NCBI GenBank assembly: GCA_004554245.1
Contig: SFND01000016.1
Coordinates: 1-48,919, forward strand
Reading direction: 5' to 3'
Length of the DNA: 48,919 nt
DNA from: Oribacterium sp.
Lineage (GTDB): Bacteria > Bacillota_A > Clostridia > Lachnospirales > Lachnospiraceae
Positions 9,201 to 16,231 of this stretch are shown here, piece by piece (positions within the stretch are counted from its first letter, which is position 1; each line of letters opens with the position of its first letter). The position numbers and the translations under genes were made by a program. The notes beneath the pieces are model-generated. The model saw nothing but the letters and a program-made list of their open reading frames with translations. It did no database searches and had not been told where the DNA came from.

Positions 9201-9988
9201 TCCAGGACGCGGACCGGATGGGCCTGAGTCAGCTGTATCAGATTCGCGGACGTGTCGGACGCTCGAACCGGACGGCGTACGCGTTCCTCATGTACCGCCG
9301 CGGTAAGATGCTGACGGAGGAGTCTGAGAAGCGCCTGAAGGCGATCCGCGAGTTCACCCAGCTCGGCTCGGGCATCCGGATCGCGATGCGTGACCTCGAG
9401 ATCCGCGGTGCGGGCAATGTCCTGGGCGCAGAGCAGCATGGCCACATGGAGGCCGTCGGCTACGATCTGTACTGTAAGCTGCTGAACACCGCCGTGAAGG
9501 AGGAGAAGGGCGAGCTGGAGGAGCAGCCGAGCTTCGATACCCAGATCGACTGCGATATCGACGCATTCATCCCGGATACCTATATCCCGAACGAGTCGCA
9601 GAAGCTCGACGTCTACAAGCGGATCTCCTCCATCGAGACAGAGGAGGACTACAGTGAGATGCAGGATGAGCTCATCGACCGCTTCGGCGAGATCCCGAAG
9701 CCATGTGCGAACCTGCTCCGCATCGCGCTCCTCCGTGCGGAGGCGCACCGAAGCTACGCCACCGAGGTGGACATCCGGAAGGGCAGCTGGAAGATCCAGC
9801 TCGATCCGAAGGCCCGGATCCGCGTCGAGGAGATCCCGGTCCTTGTCCGCGAGCAGCAGGGCCGCCTCCGCTTCCTGAGCGGCCGGCAGGCGACGCTCGT
9901 CTTCCGACAGAGCACCCGCGAAAAAGCCTGGACCCTGCTCGAAACCATGGACGACGCCGAAAAGATCCTCCGGCGCCTGCAGCTGTAA
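6299..9988 (+). CDS. mfd: Transcription-repair coupling factor Mfd
   Basis: An ATP-dependent translocase that removes RNA polymerase stalled at lesions and recruits UvrA. About 1229 residues, longer than the usual 1150-1180. The UvrB-like N-terminal region comes first. The RNA-polymerase-interacting domain near residue 560 has VGDYVVHEDHGIGIYRGIE. The RecG-like helicase core has GDVGYGKTEVALRAAF (about residue 711), DEEQRFGV and TLTATPIPRTLHMSL. A TRCF C-terminal domain ends the protein. Two extra hydrophilic segments, at residues about 46-80 and 430-475, do not belong to the family; the second is bounded by an inverted repeat (see 7595-7704). ATG 6299 follows GAGGAAG; ATG 6302 is an equal alternative. 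Confidence 0.95.
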   Translation: MMINPFLKTESYQALQQALTAGVGPLAVTGTVDPVKAQLLVSLQNTRKTSARATRAASTPEVLDAGKTAQATKGSNDRRPWKLLVVKDEATGKRFMRDIHAFAEQAWYYPAKDFLFYQADTQGTLITRQRVEVLKHIMEDDGGVVVASIDALMDRVLGRENFSESVLTVEPGMTMEMEALSTKLSCLGYERVVEVDAMGEYSIRGGIVDVYPFTSENPVRIEFWDTEVDGIRTFDAETQRSIDTLDSVEIYPASDRADSAAGEKQEVSLLDYFDERTLLFLDEPDRLRERGTAVETEFRESFEARVEEMQHHAKLAATLEAQGLAEKDERDPDKLIYGIDQIMERLDTPRTIAFSALGTNLSALKTKQCFHFETAEVTPYSKSGFEMLLKDLQRWQSEQYQIVLLSPSRTRASRLAQNLRDYDLRAYCPDVPEANAGGASADGAAGTGNLAGANASSAGTKQSTTALASGKAANMRSGQGSSLSAQILDVAGREIRAAHEAETRGAIMVMFGVLNTGYQFPAERFVLLTEGDMFGNTNAVQKKRKQKKLDGQHIVKLSELSVGDYVVHEDHGIGIYRGIERIESQGVTKDYIKVEYGDGGNLYLPATRLEGIQKYAGAEATKPKLNKLGGTEWTKTRSRVQHAVKEIARDLVKLYAARQSESGYQFGPDTVWQKEFEEMFPYEETVDQDLAIEAVKHDMESHKIMDRLICGDVGYGKTEVALRAAFKAVQDSKQVAYLVPTTILAQQIYNTFVERMKGFPVNIALLCRFRTPQQIRKSLDDLKAGRVDVVIGTHRLLSKDVEFRNLGLLIVDEEQRFGVTHKERIKNLKKNVDVLTLTATPIPRTLHMSLVGIRDMSVLEEPPIDRVPIQTYVMEYNDELVREAINRELARNGQVYYVYNRVNNIADVAGHVQKLCPEARIAYAHGQMSETQLEDIMLRFINGEVNVLVSTTIIETGLDIPNANTMIIQDADRMGLSQLYQIRGRVGRSNRTAYAFLMYRRGKMLTEESEKRLKAIREFTQLGSGIRIAMRDLEIRGAGNVLGAEQHGHMEAVGYDLYCKLLNTAVKEEKGELEEQPSFDTQIDCDIDAFIPDTYIPNESQKLDVYKRISSIETEEDYSEMQDELIDRFGEIPKPCANLLRIALLRAEAHRSYATEVDIRKGSWKIQLDPKARIRVEEIPVLVREQQGRLRFLSGRQATLVFRQSTREKAWTLLETMDDAEKILRRLQL
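7595..7704. repeat. 110-bp inverted-repeat-bounded insert inside mfd
   Basis: GAGGCCAATGC at 7595-7605 is matched by its exact reverse complement GCATTGGCCTC at 7694-7704. Between them the reading frame encodes only Gly, Ala, Ser, Thr and Asn-rich sequence, which interrupts the region before the conserved ILDVAGREIRAAHE segment. The insert keeps the mfd frame. The same core sequence recurs elsewhere (tilS, the VWA and MoxR genes, intergenic sites). Confidence 0.65.
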
Positions 9989-10060
9989 AGTTTATGGGGT
10001 CAGACCCCCTTACGAAATTCTTAAGGTGGTCGAAAAATCCACGCGGGAGTCTGACCCCTC
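9988..10060. repeat. REP-like element A, copy 1
   Basis: It begins at the last base of the mfd stop codon. The palindrome GGGGTCAGACCCC is at 9996-10008, followed by CTTACGAAATTCTTAAG, and a degraded second palindrome (GGGAGTCTGACCCC) lies at 10045-10058. It is one of four related copies in the window. Confidence 0.8.
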
Positions 10061-10076
10061 GGTGGCCGTTTCTTTA

Positions 10077-10105
10077 TTGACATGCAGAGGCGCAGAGATT
10101 ATACT
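10077..10105 (+). promoter_or_regulatory. Promoter of the HU gene
   Basis: A consensus TTGACA at 10077-10082, a 17-bp spacer and TATACT at 10100-10105. It begins 17 bp downstream of the REP-like element. The leader before the start codon is about 70 nt. Confidence 0.85.
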
Positions 10106-10181
10106 TTTTATGTCAATTTTTAAATATGGAGATTATGGGCTTTTTTAGAAATCTGCCTTTAATCACGTGGAGGAAAACAAA

Positions 10182-10457
10182 ATGAATAGAGTTGAATTAG
10201 TAGCAGCCGTTGCAAAGAGCGCAGACCTTTCCAAGAAGGATGCAGATGCAGCTGTAAAGGCCGTATTTGATACCATCGCTGATGCACTCGCTGAGAACGA
10301 TAAGGTTCAGCTGATCGGCTTCGGTACCTTCGATGTCGCTGAGAGAGCAGCGCGCGAGGGCAGAAACCCGAGAACTGGTGCTACCATGAACATCGAGGCT
10401 TCCAAGGCTCCGAGATTCAAGGCTGGTAAGGCCCTCAAGGATAAGATCAACGGTTAA
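10182..10457 (+). CDS. hup: HU family DNA-binding protein
   Basis: A 91-residue nucleoid protein of the HU/IHF family. The sequence begins MNRVELVAAVAKSADLSKKD and carries the DNA-binding arm GFGTFDVAERAAREGRNPRTG followed by APRFKAGKALKD. ATG 10182 is preferred over the in-frame GTG at 10167 because GGAGG at 10169-10173 is its ribosome binding site. It has its own strong promoter and terminator, consistent with an abundant protein. In Clostridia hup commonly sits between mfd/mazG and rqcP, as here. Confidence 0.95.
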   Translation: MNRVELVAAVAKSADLSKKDADAAVKAVFDTIADALAENDKVQLIGFGTFDVAERAAREGRNPRTGATMNIEASKAPRFKAGKALKDKING

Positions 10458-10478
10458 TCACGAATCGGATAAAATCCG

Positions 10479-10509
10479 GAGGCGGCCTTACATGGCCGTC
10501 TCTTTTTTC
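10479..10509 (+). terminator. hup terminator
   Basis: GAGGCGGCC paired with GGCCGTCTC (one G-T pair) followed by six T residues. Confidence 0.85.
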
Positions 10510-10554
10510 TTGATCGGAGCCATGCGGGGATATCTCCTCGTGAAACCGACCATT

Positions 10555-10645
10555 ACCTTAAGAATTTCGTAAGGGGGTCTGACCCCATAAACTACTACTT
10601 TAGATTCTGTTTAGAAAAATTTAATGGGGTCAGACCCCATAAACT
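10555..10645. repeat. REP-like element A, copy 2
   Basis: Two palindromes, GGGGTCTGACCCC (10574-10586) and GGGGTCAGACCCC (10626-10638), separated by TTTAGATTCTGTTTAGA-type sequence and preceded by CTTAAGAATTTCGTAAG. Its right end is about 11 bp from the rqcP start codon. Confidence 0.85.
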
Positions 10646-10655
10646 TAGGGATATC

Positions 10656-10895
10656 ATGAGACTAGACAAATACCTGAAAGTATCGAGACTCATCAAGCGT
10701 CGTACGGTGGCCAACGAAGCCTGCGACGCAGGCCGAGTACTCGTGAACGACCGTCCGCAGCGCGCATCCTACGATGTGAAGGTGGGGGACGTCATCGAGA
10801 TCCGCTTCGGTGAGAAATCCGTCCGGGCAGAGGTTCTGGCGGTACAGGAAACTGTACATAAGGAAGAGGCAGGAGACCTTTTTAAGTATCTATGA
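10656..10895 (+). CDS. rqcP: S4-domain ribosome-associated protein RqcP
   Basis: A 79-residue S4 RNA-binding protein (MRLDKYLKVSRLIKRRTVAN, then AGRVLVNDRPQRASYDVKVGD). This is the RqcP/YabO type, which acts with RqcH in alanine tailing of stalled 50S-bound chains. The start ATG at 10656 lies just after a REP-like palindrome. The stop overlaps the divIC start (TATGA). In Bacillus yabP and yabQ follow this gene; here divIC follows directly. Confidence 0.9.
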   Translation: MRLDKYLKVSRLIKRRTVANEACDAGRVLVNDRPQRASYDVKVGDVIEIRFGEKSVRAEVLAVQETVHKEEAGDLFKYL

Positions 10896-11203
10896 AACGA
10901 AGACAGCGTCCGCGTAAAAATCTATCCAGCAACCGTCTGGCGATCATCGGCATCACGATCGTGGTGCTGTTCCTTGCGATCGCCATCAACATCCGGGGCA
11001 AGACGCTTCGGCAGCAGGAGCGGGATTACCAGGCCCAGGAAGAAAGCCTGGATGCTGCTATCGCCGATGAAGAGCAGCACGGTAAGGAGCTGGAAGAGAA
11101 AAAGGTCTACGTAAAAACGAAGGAATTCACGATGGAAAAGGCCCGCGAGATCTTCGGACTGAAGCTGCCGGACGAAATCATCATCAAACCGGATGAAAAG
11201 TAA
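10892..11203 (+). CDS. divIC: Septum formation initiator, DivIC/FtsB type
   Basis: A 103-residue bitopic membrane protein. The basic N-terminus (MKRRQRPRKN) should be cytoplasmic. A single membrane segment spans about residues 16-34 (LAIIGITIVVLFLAIAI). An extracytoplasmic coiled coil follows (about 35-80), then the short domain MEKAREIFGLKLPDEIIIKP. Such proteins join FtsL and DivIB/FtsQ in the divisome. It overlaps rqcP by 4 bp and precedes tilS, the expected order once spoIIE and related sporulation genes are removed. Confidence 0.88.
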   Translation: MKRRQRPRKNLSSNRLAIIGITIVVLFLAIAINIRGKTLRQQERDYQAQEESLDAAIADEEQHGKELEEKKVYVKTKEFTMEKAREIFGLKLPDEIIIKPDEK

Positions 11204-11272
11204 GAGAGAACTTAGTAAAATGAGGTGGAGAGACGCAGGTTTCTCCACCTTTGTTTTTGAGAGGAGCTTCGC

Positions 11273-12691
11273 ATGGATGCGCTTATGCTGGAAATCAAAC
11301 GATATATCGAGGCGAATCAGCTGATCCGTCCGGGCGACGGCGTCGTGGTCGGCCTTTCAGGTGGCCCTGATTCGGTCTTCCTGCTGTATGCGCTGCACAC
11401 GTTGCAGGCCCGGATGGGCTTTACGCTGCGGGCGGTGCATGTCCATCACGGCATCCGTGGCGCGGAGGCGGACCGCGACGAGGCGTTTTCGGAGAAGCTC
11501 TGCGCGAAGCTCGACATCCCGTTCCAGGCCGTGCATGTCGCGGCTCCGACGTACGCGGCGCAGCATGGGCTCAGCCTGGAGGAGGCCGCGCGCATCCTCC
11601 GTTACGAGGCCCTCGAGGCCGCACGGCAGCAGCTGGGGCAGACTCTGGCGGCCGACCGGATGTTAAACTCCCCTGTAGCTTCGTCCGCCGGAACGTCAAA
11701 CGCCCCGGCAGCTGCAATCGACCGAACGTCGGACTCCCCGGTGCCGGATTCCGCCAGAACATCAGACTCCCCGGCATTTACCGCCGGCTCCCCGTCGCGT
11801 CTTCCGGATGCTCGGTCGATGAAAGGCCTCCCAGCCCCGTCTGCTCCTGCCGCCTGGATCGCGGTGGCGCATCATCTCGATGATCAGGCGGAGACCGTCC
11901 TCCATAATCTCGTGCGCGGCGCAGGGCTTCGCGGCCTCGCGGGCATGGAGAATCGGCGAAATCACGTGATCCGGCCATTGCTTTCCATAAAAAGAGAAGA
12001 TATACTGAAGTGGCTTAAACAGTATGATATACCGTACGTGACGGATTCGACGAACGCGGATCCGCACTACACCCGGAATCGTATCCGCAGCACGGTGCTG
12101 CCGGAGCTTCGCGAGATCAACCCGGAGGCGAGCGCCCACATCGCACACAGCGCAGCGCTCCTTCGTGAAGCGGATGCGTTCTTTCATACGCTCGCTCTTC
12201 AGTACGTGGACGCGCACGCGACGCTGACGGTCGCCCCGGATTCGGCCAATGCAATCGACCGAGATGCACATACCCGCCCACAGACGGCTGTGTTCCAGGA
12301 TGCACCGGTAACGTTACCGGAGCCAGGTGCCTCGACCCGAGGTACGACCCCGAGGCCGCCTGCATTGGCAGAAAAAAGCGCGGAGGGCGCAGCAGAAGCC
12401 CCGGACGAGGCGACGATTTTACGGTCGATTGCATTGCCCGTGACCGCGCTGAGGGAGTACCCGGAGCTCGTGCGGCAGTACGTCTACAGCGAGCTGCTCC
12501 GCCGGATCGGAACGCCCCAGAAGGACTGGAGCGCCGTGCATTACCGGGACATCGACCGCCTGATTTTCGGGCCGGGCGGCGCGCATCTCGACCTTCCGTA
12601 CCGGATGAGCGCAGAGTATCGTAAAAAAATCTTGATTCTACAGGAGAATCGAGAGGTTATCAGTGTGAAAAGGAGAAAAAATCATGGCTGA
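11273..12691 (+). CDS. tilS: tRNA(Ile)-lysidine synthase
   Basis: Converts C34 of the CAU anticodon of tRNA-Ile2 to lysidine using ATP and lysine. The PP-loop SGGPDS is at residues 29-34. HVHHGIRGAEAD and AHHLDDQAETVLHNLVRGAGLRGLAGM follow. The C-terminal tRNA-binding region is short. The 472-residue protein carries two extra low-complexity segments. Residues 129-190, between RYEALEAARQQ and IAVAHHLDD, are built from tandem 11-residue units. Residues about 323-389 are bounded by a 15-bp inverted repeat. The gene overlaps hpt by 8 bp, which implies coupling. The conserved motifs remain intact, so the enzyme is probably functional. Confidence 0.93.
   Translation: MDALMLEIKRYIEANQLIRPGDGVVVGLSGGPDSVFLLYALHTLQARMGFTLRAVHVHHGIRGAEADRDEAFSEKLCAKLDIPFQAVHVAAPTYAAQHGLSLEEAARILRYEALEAARQQLGQTLAADRMLNSPVASSAGTSNAPAAAIDRTSDSPVPDSARTSDSPAFTAGSPSRLPDARSMKGLPAPSAPAAWIAVAHHLDDQAETVLHNLVRGAGLRGLAGMENRRNHVIRPLLSIKREDILKWLKQYDIPYVTDSTNADPHYTRNRIRSTVLPELREINPEASAHIAHSAALLREADAFFHTLALQYVDAHATLTVAPDSANAIDRDAHTRPQTAVFQDAPVTLPEPGASTRGTTPRPPALAEKSAEGAAEAPDEATILRSIALPVTALREYPELVRQYVYSELLRRIGTPQKDWSAVHYRDIDRLIFGPGGAHLDLPYRMSAEYRKKILILQENREVISVKRRKNHG
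11657..11788 (+). repeat. Four tandem 33-bp units inside tilS
   Basis: The units translate as RMLNSPVASSA, GTSNAPAAAID, RTSDSPVPDSA and RTSDSPAFTAG, each 11 residues. They sit inside the ATP-pyrophosphatase domain, where homologues have only a short loop. The second unit encodes AAAID from GCTGCAATCGAC, resembling the CAATCGACC box of repeat B. Confidence 0.75.
12243..12440. repeat. Inverted-repeat-bounded insert inside tilS (repeat B)
   Basis: CAATGCAATCGACCG at 12247-12261 has a perfect 15-bp inverted partner, CGGTCGATTGCATTG, at 12422-12436. An internal core GCATTGGC lies at 12362-12369. The enclosed frame encodes a disordered Ala/Thr/Pro-rich stretch. The left arm with its flank is closely similar to 36528 in the MoxR gene and to the intergenic site at 28299. 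Confidence 0.7.
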
Positions 12692-13214
12692 GCATGTCAG
12701 AGTCCTGATCCCGGAGGATCAGATCGAAGCACGTATCACAGAAATTGCGGATCAGATTTCAGAGGCGTATAAGGGCGAGTCCCTCCACCTCATCTGTATC
12801 CTGAAGGGCGGCGCGATGTTCATGTGCGAGCTCGCGAAGCGCATCCATGACGTGGATGTATCCTTCGACTTCATGTCCGTCTCCAGCTATGGCGGCGGCA
12901 CGACCTCCAGCGGTATCGTGAAGATCGTGAAGGATCTCGATGAGCCGCTCGAGGGCAAGCATGTCATGATCGTCGAGGACATCATCGACACCGGACACAC
13001 GCTGAACCATCTGAGCAAGATGCTCCTCGACCGGAAGCCACTGTCCATCGAGATCTGCACGCTGCTGAACAAGCCGTCCCGTCGCGAGAAGGAAGTACCG
13101 GTGAAGTACTCCTGCTTCGAGATTCCGGACGAGTTCGTGGTCGGCTATGGTCTCGACTATGACCAGCGCTACCGCAATCTCCCGTTCATCGGGGTGGTCG
13201 AGTTCGATCAGTAA
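12684..13214 (+). CDS. hpt: Hypoxanthine phosphoribosyltransferase
   Basis: Salvages hypoxanthine or guanine with PRPP to give IMP or GMP. A 176-residue type I phosphoribosyltransferase with the PRPP-binding motif VMIVEDIIDTGHTL, the flexible loop SSYGGGTTSSG and the C-terminal GYGLDYDQRYRNLPFIGVV. It overlaps tilS by 8 bp. In most Firmicutes ftsH follows, but here a terminator comes right after and then a carbohydrase gene. Confidence 0.95.
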   Translation: MAEHVRVLIPEDQIEARITEIADQISEAYKGESLHLICILKGGAMFMCELAKRIHDVDVSFDFMSVSSYGGGTTSSGIVKIVKDLDEPLEGKHVMIVEDIIDTGHTLNHLSKMLLDRKPLSIEICTLLNKPSRREKEVPVKYSCFEIPDEFVVGYGLDYDQRYRNLPFIGVVEFDQ

Positions 13215-13228
13215 ATTCAGTTTCGGAG

Positions 13229-13254
13229 AGCCTGGCGTCTGCCAGGCTGTTTTC
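13229..13254 (+). terminator. hpt terminator
   Basis: AGCCTGGC and GCCAGGCT form a perfect 8-bp stem with a GTCT loop, followed by GTTTTC. Confidence 0.8.
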
Positions 13255-13381
13255 GCTGTGCCGACGACCTGGCGAAGGGAATGTTCGCCGGGGATCGATC
13301 AGACACAGGAGAGAGATAGAGCGCCTGGCCGGATGCGCGGCCGGGTACAGAGAATATGTCAGTAGGGAAGTAAGAAAGTAA

Positions 13382-15475
13382 ATGAACCAGAGTACGATTA
13401 ACCAGGCGGCACTGTACACCTCGGGGACGGCCAGCTACCGCATCCCGGAGGAGCCGAATCCTGGAGATACCGTTACGCTCCGATTTCGGACAGCACGGCA
13501 GGACGTGGATGCCGTCTATATCTTTTTCCACGAAGCCAACAGCAGCACGAAGATGCAGCTCGTCGAGCGTGATGCACGCTTCGACTATTATGAGCATAAG
13601 GTCATGGTCGGTCAGGCCACCCAGAGCTACAGCTTTTTCATCCAGAAGGGCCCGGAGCGACTGCATTTCAACCGTCTCGGCGTCTGCGACGACATGAACC
13701 GTGAGCTCTCGTACCGTCTGATGCCGGGCTTCCATATCCCGGACTGGGCGAAGGGCGCCATCATGTACCAGATCTTCATCGATCGCTTCTGTGATGGCGA
13801 CCCGACGAATAACGTCGTCGACAACGAGTACATCTACCTCGGCAGAGCAGCGCGTGGTGTAGCGGACTGGAATGCCCCGGTCGAGGCGTTTGACGTGCAC
13901 CGGTTTTACGGTGGTGATCTCGCCGGCGTGCGCTCGAAGCTCGACTATATCCAGCGCCTCGGCGTCAGCGTCATCTACTTCAATCCGCTTTTCGTGTCCC
14001 CGTCGAACCACAAGTACGACGCGCAGGACTACGACCACATCGATCCGCATATCGGCAAGATCGTGAAGGACGGCGGCACCCTCGTCGAGGACTGGGAGGA
14101 TGACAATGCCCGCGCGACCCGCTACTCGATCCGCACCACGAGCCGTGAAAACCTGGACGCCAGCGACCGGCTCTTCGTCGAGTTCGTCGAGGCCTGCCAT
14201 GCCCGCGGCATGCGCGTCATCATCGACGGTGTGTTCAACCACTGCGGCTCCTTCCACAAGTGGATGAACCGTTCCGGCTTCTATAACTATAAGGATCGGG
14301 CCAATGCTTATGCCGCGGGTGCGTACCAGCGCAAGGACAGCCCGTACCACGATTATTTTGCGTTCAGTGACAACCGTGACGAGGCCTGGCCGAACAACAA
14401 CAGCTACGAGAAGTGGTGGGGCAATGATACCCTCCCGAAGCTGAACTACGAGGGCTCCCGTGATCTCGCGGAAGCGATCCTCGAGATCGGACGCAAGTGG
14501 GTGAGCCCACCGTATAACGTCGATGGCTGGCGTCTCGATGTCGCCGCCGATCTCGGACACTCCGCGACCTACAACCATATGTTCTGGAAGAGGTTCCGCA
14601 TGGTGGTGAAGGAAGCGAATCCGAACGCCATCATCCTCGCCGAGCACTACGGCGACCCGTTCAGCTGGCTCCAGGGTGATGAGTGGGACACCATCATGAA
14701 CTACGATGCCTTCATGGAGCCGGTGACCTGGTTCCTGACCGGCATGGAGAAGCACTCCGACGCGAAAAACGAGGCGATGCGCGGTGACGGTGAGATGTTC
14801 TTCAACGCGATCCTCTACCATATGTCCCGCATGCCGGAGAACTCGATTCTCTGCTCGATGAACCAGCTCTCGAATCATGACCACAGCCGCTTCATGACGC
14901 GCACGAATCAGACGGTCGGCCGCATCGGTACGAGCGGCTCAGCCGCTGCAGATGCCGGCGTTTCGCAGGCACTCTACCGTCTGGGGGCGATGATGCAGAT
15001 GACCTGGCCGGGCGCACCGACCCTCTATTACGGCGACGAAGCTGGCATGACCGGCTGGACCGAGCCGGACTGCCGCCGTCCGTATCCGTGGGGCCACGAG
15101 GACCTTGAGCTGATCGAGTTCCATAATTACCTCGGCGGTATGCATAAGCGTAATGCGGTGCTGAAGAGAGGCGCCCTCATGAAGCTGATGGCTGGCCATA
15201 ACTATGTGGTCTATGCGAGACAGTATGAGGATGAGGTCGCCATCATGGCTGTGAACTGCGGAGAAGAGGAGATCACCCTGAACATCCCGGCCTGGGTGAC
15301 CGGAATCGAGGATGACGTCGAGATCCGCCGTCTCCTCCGCACCGACGACATGGGCTACAACGTCGGTATCACGAAGCGTCACAGCGAGGACGGCATCCTC
15401 GTATCCCAGATGTGGGCACACACCGGAAAAATCTACTACGCGAAGAAGACGCCGAAGGCTGATCCGGATATGTAA
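13382..15475 (+). CDS. Neopullulanase-like alpha-glucosidase (GH13)
   Basis: A cytoplasmic glycoside hydrolase of family 13, 697 residues with no signal peptide. An N-terminal beta-sandwich domain (about 1-115) precedes the (beta/alpha)8 barrel. Barrel motifs are DVDGVFNHCG-type (IIDGVFNHCGSF), the nucleophile region DGWRLDVAA, the acid/base region IILAEHYGD and the transition-state Asp region LSNHDHSRF. A C-terminal beta domain ends the protein. It likely trims glycogen or imported maltodextrins, which fits with glgC-glgD nearby. AGGGAAG lies 9 bp before ATG 13382. The exact substrate (neopullulanase, cyclomaltodextrinase or maltogenic amylase) cannot be told from sequence alone. Confidence 0.9.
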   Translation: MNQSTINQAALYTSGTASYRIPEEPNPGDTVTLRFRTARQDVDAVYIFFHEANSSTKMQLVERDARFDYYEHKVMVGQATQSYSFFIQKGPERLHFNRLGVCDDMNRELSYRLMPGFHIPDWAKGAIMYQIFIDRFCDGDPTNNVVDNEYIYLGRAARGVADWNAPVEAFDVHRFYGGDLAGVRSKLDYIQRLGVSVIYFNPLFVSPSNHKYDAQDYDHIDPHIGKIVKDGGTLVEDWEDDNARATRYSIRTTSRENLDASDRLFVEFVEACHARGMRVIIDGVFNHCGSFHKWMNRSGFYNYKDRANAYAAGAYQRKDSPYHDYFAFSDNRDEAWPNNNSYEKWWGNDTLPKLNYEGSRDLAEAILEIGRKWVSPPYNVDGWRLDVAADLGHSATYNHMFWKRFRMVVKEANPNAIILAEHYGDPFSWLQGDEWDTIMNYDAFMEPVTWFLTGMEKHSDAKNEAMRGDGEMFFNAILYHMSRMPENSILCSMNQLSNHDHSRFMTRTNQTVGRIGTSGSAAADAGVSQALYRLGAMMQMTWPGAPTLYYGDEAGMTGWTEPDCRRPYPWGHEDLELIEFHNYLGGMHKRNAVLKRGALMKLMAGHNYVVYARQYEDEVAIMAVNCGEEEITLNIPAWVTGIEDDVEIRRLLRTDDMGYNVGITKRHSEDGILVSQMWAHTGKIYYAKKTPKADPDM

Positions 15476-15501
15476 AACAGACGGAAACCTCAGGGGGAAA
15501 G

Positions 15502-15546
15502 GCACCAGAAGCCAGGCATACTGTGCTTCTGGTGCTGAACCTACGG
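15502..15546. repeat. Hairpin containing dispersed repeat C, copy 2
   Basis: GCACCAGAAGC (15502-15512) and GCTTCTGGTGC (15525-15535) are perfect 11-bp inverted arms. The repeat C core ACTGTGCTTCTG lies within. It starts 26 bp after the GH13 stop codon. There is no T tract, so it is not a classic terminator. Confidence 0.6.
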
Positions 15547-15605
15547 GCCCCGGTCTGAACTGCTACGCCCATAGCGGCACCCAAAAAACTTTTTTTGAAA
15601 AAGTG

Positions 15606-15634
15606 TTGACAAAGCTTTCGGAGTAGAGTATTAT
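15606..15634 (+). promoter_or_regulatory. Promoter of the tRNA cluster
   Basis: TTGACA at 15606-15611, a 17-bp spacer and TATTAT at 15629-15634, about 40 bp before the first tRNA. Confidence 0.8.
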
Positions 15635-15674
15635 AACACTCGCGTCACCGATAAGGCGACACACGAAGTCACTT

Positions 15675-15745
15675 GCGGGTGTAGTTCAATGGTAGAATGT
15701 CAGCCTTCCAAGCTGAACATGTGAGTTCGATTCTCATCACCCGCT
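15675..15745 (+). tRNA. tRNA-Gly (TCC)
   Basis: A full cloverleaf: acceptor GCGGGTG/CACCCGC, anticodon stem TCAGC/GCTGA with loop CTTCCAA giving anticodon TCC, and a T arm with GTTCGATTC. CCA is not encoded. Confidence 0.95.
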
Positions 15746-15749
15746 CGAT

Positions 15750-15822
<73 letters not shown>

Positions 15823-15926
15823 CTCAAGATGATTAAGACGGCGATAACATTCACACCGACACTGATGATCTTTTGTATAATGCACCCACCTTCACAGAAA
15901 TGAAAGTCGGTTGGGACATTAAAAAT

Positions 15927-15998
15927 GCGCGAGTAGTAGAGTGGTACTACGTCGCCTTGCCAAGGCGAAGATCGCGGGTTCGATCCCCGTCTCGCGCT
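15927..15998 (+). tRNA. tRNA-Gly (GCC), copy 1
   Basis: Acceptor GCGCGAG/CTCGCGC, anticodon stem CGCC/GGCG with loop TTGCCAA giving GCC, T arm GGGTTCGATCCCC. It is identical to the copy at 16067. The 104-bp gap before it contains a possible -10 box (TATAAT at 15876-15881). Confidence 0.95.
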
Positions 15999-16066
15999 CT
16001 ATGGAGCGATTGAGAAACATCATCCAGACAAACCGATTTATCCGGTCAAACGGATAAACGCATATT

Positions 16067-16138
16067 GCGCGAGTAGTAGAGTGGTACTACGTCGCCTTGC
16101 CAAGGCGAAGATCGCGGGTTCGATCCCCGTCTCGCGCT
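16067..16138 (+). tRNA. tRNA-Gly (GCC), copy 2
   Basis: An exact duplicate of 15927-15998, 68 bp further on and followed by a terminator. It probably arose by tandem duplication and is maintained by demand for GGC/GGT codons. Confidence 0.95.
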
Positions 16139-16145
16139 CGACTGA

Positions 16146-16178
16146 AAGCCCTCCTGAGAAATCAGGAGGGCTTTTTTG
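16146..16178 (+). terminator. Terminator of the tRNA cluster
   Basis: AAGCCCTCCTGA/TCAGGAGGGCTT, a 12-bp perfect stem, followed by a T tract. Confidence 0.93.
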
Positions 16179-16196
16179 GTGATCAGATCGATAATG

Positions 16197-16230
16197 TAAA
16201 GAGGCTGTCTCTGTTACGACAGCCTCTTTA
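16197..16230 (-). terminator. Terminator of the rsmJ-like gene
   Basis: The 13-bp perfect arms TAAAGAGGCTGTC and GACAGCCTCTTTA lie just after the minus-strand stop at 16232. The T tract on the minus strand is short. Confidence 0.75.
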
Positions 16231-16231
16231 A

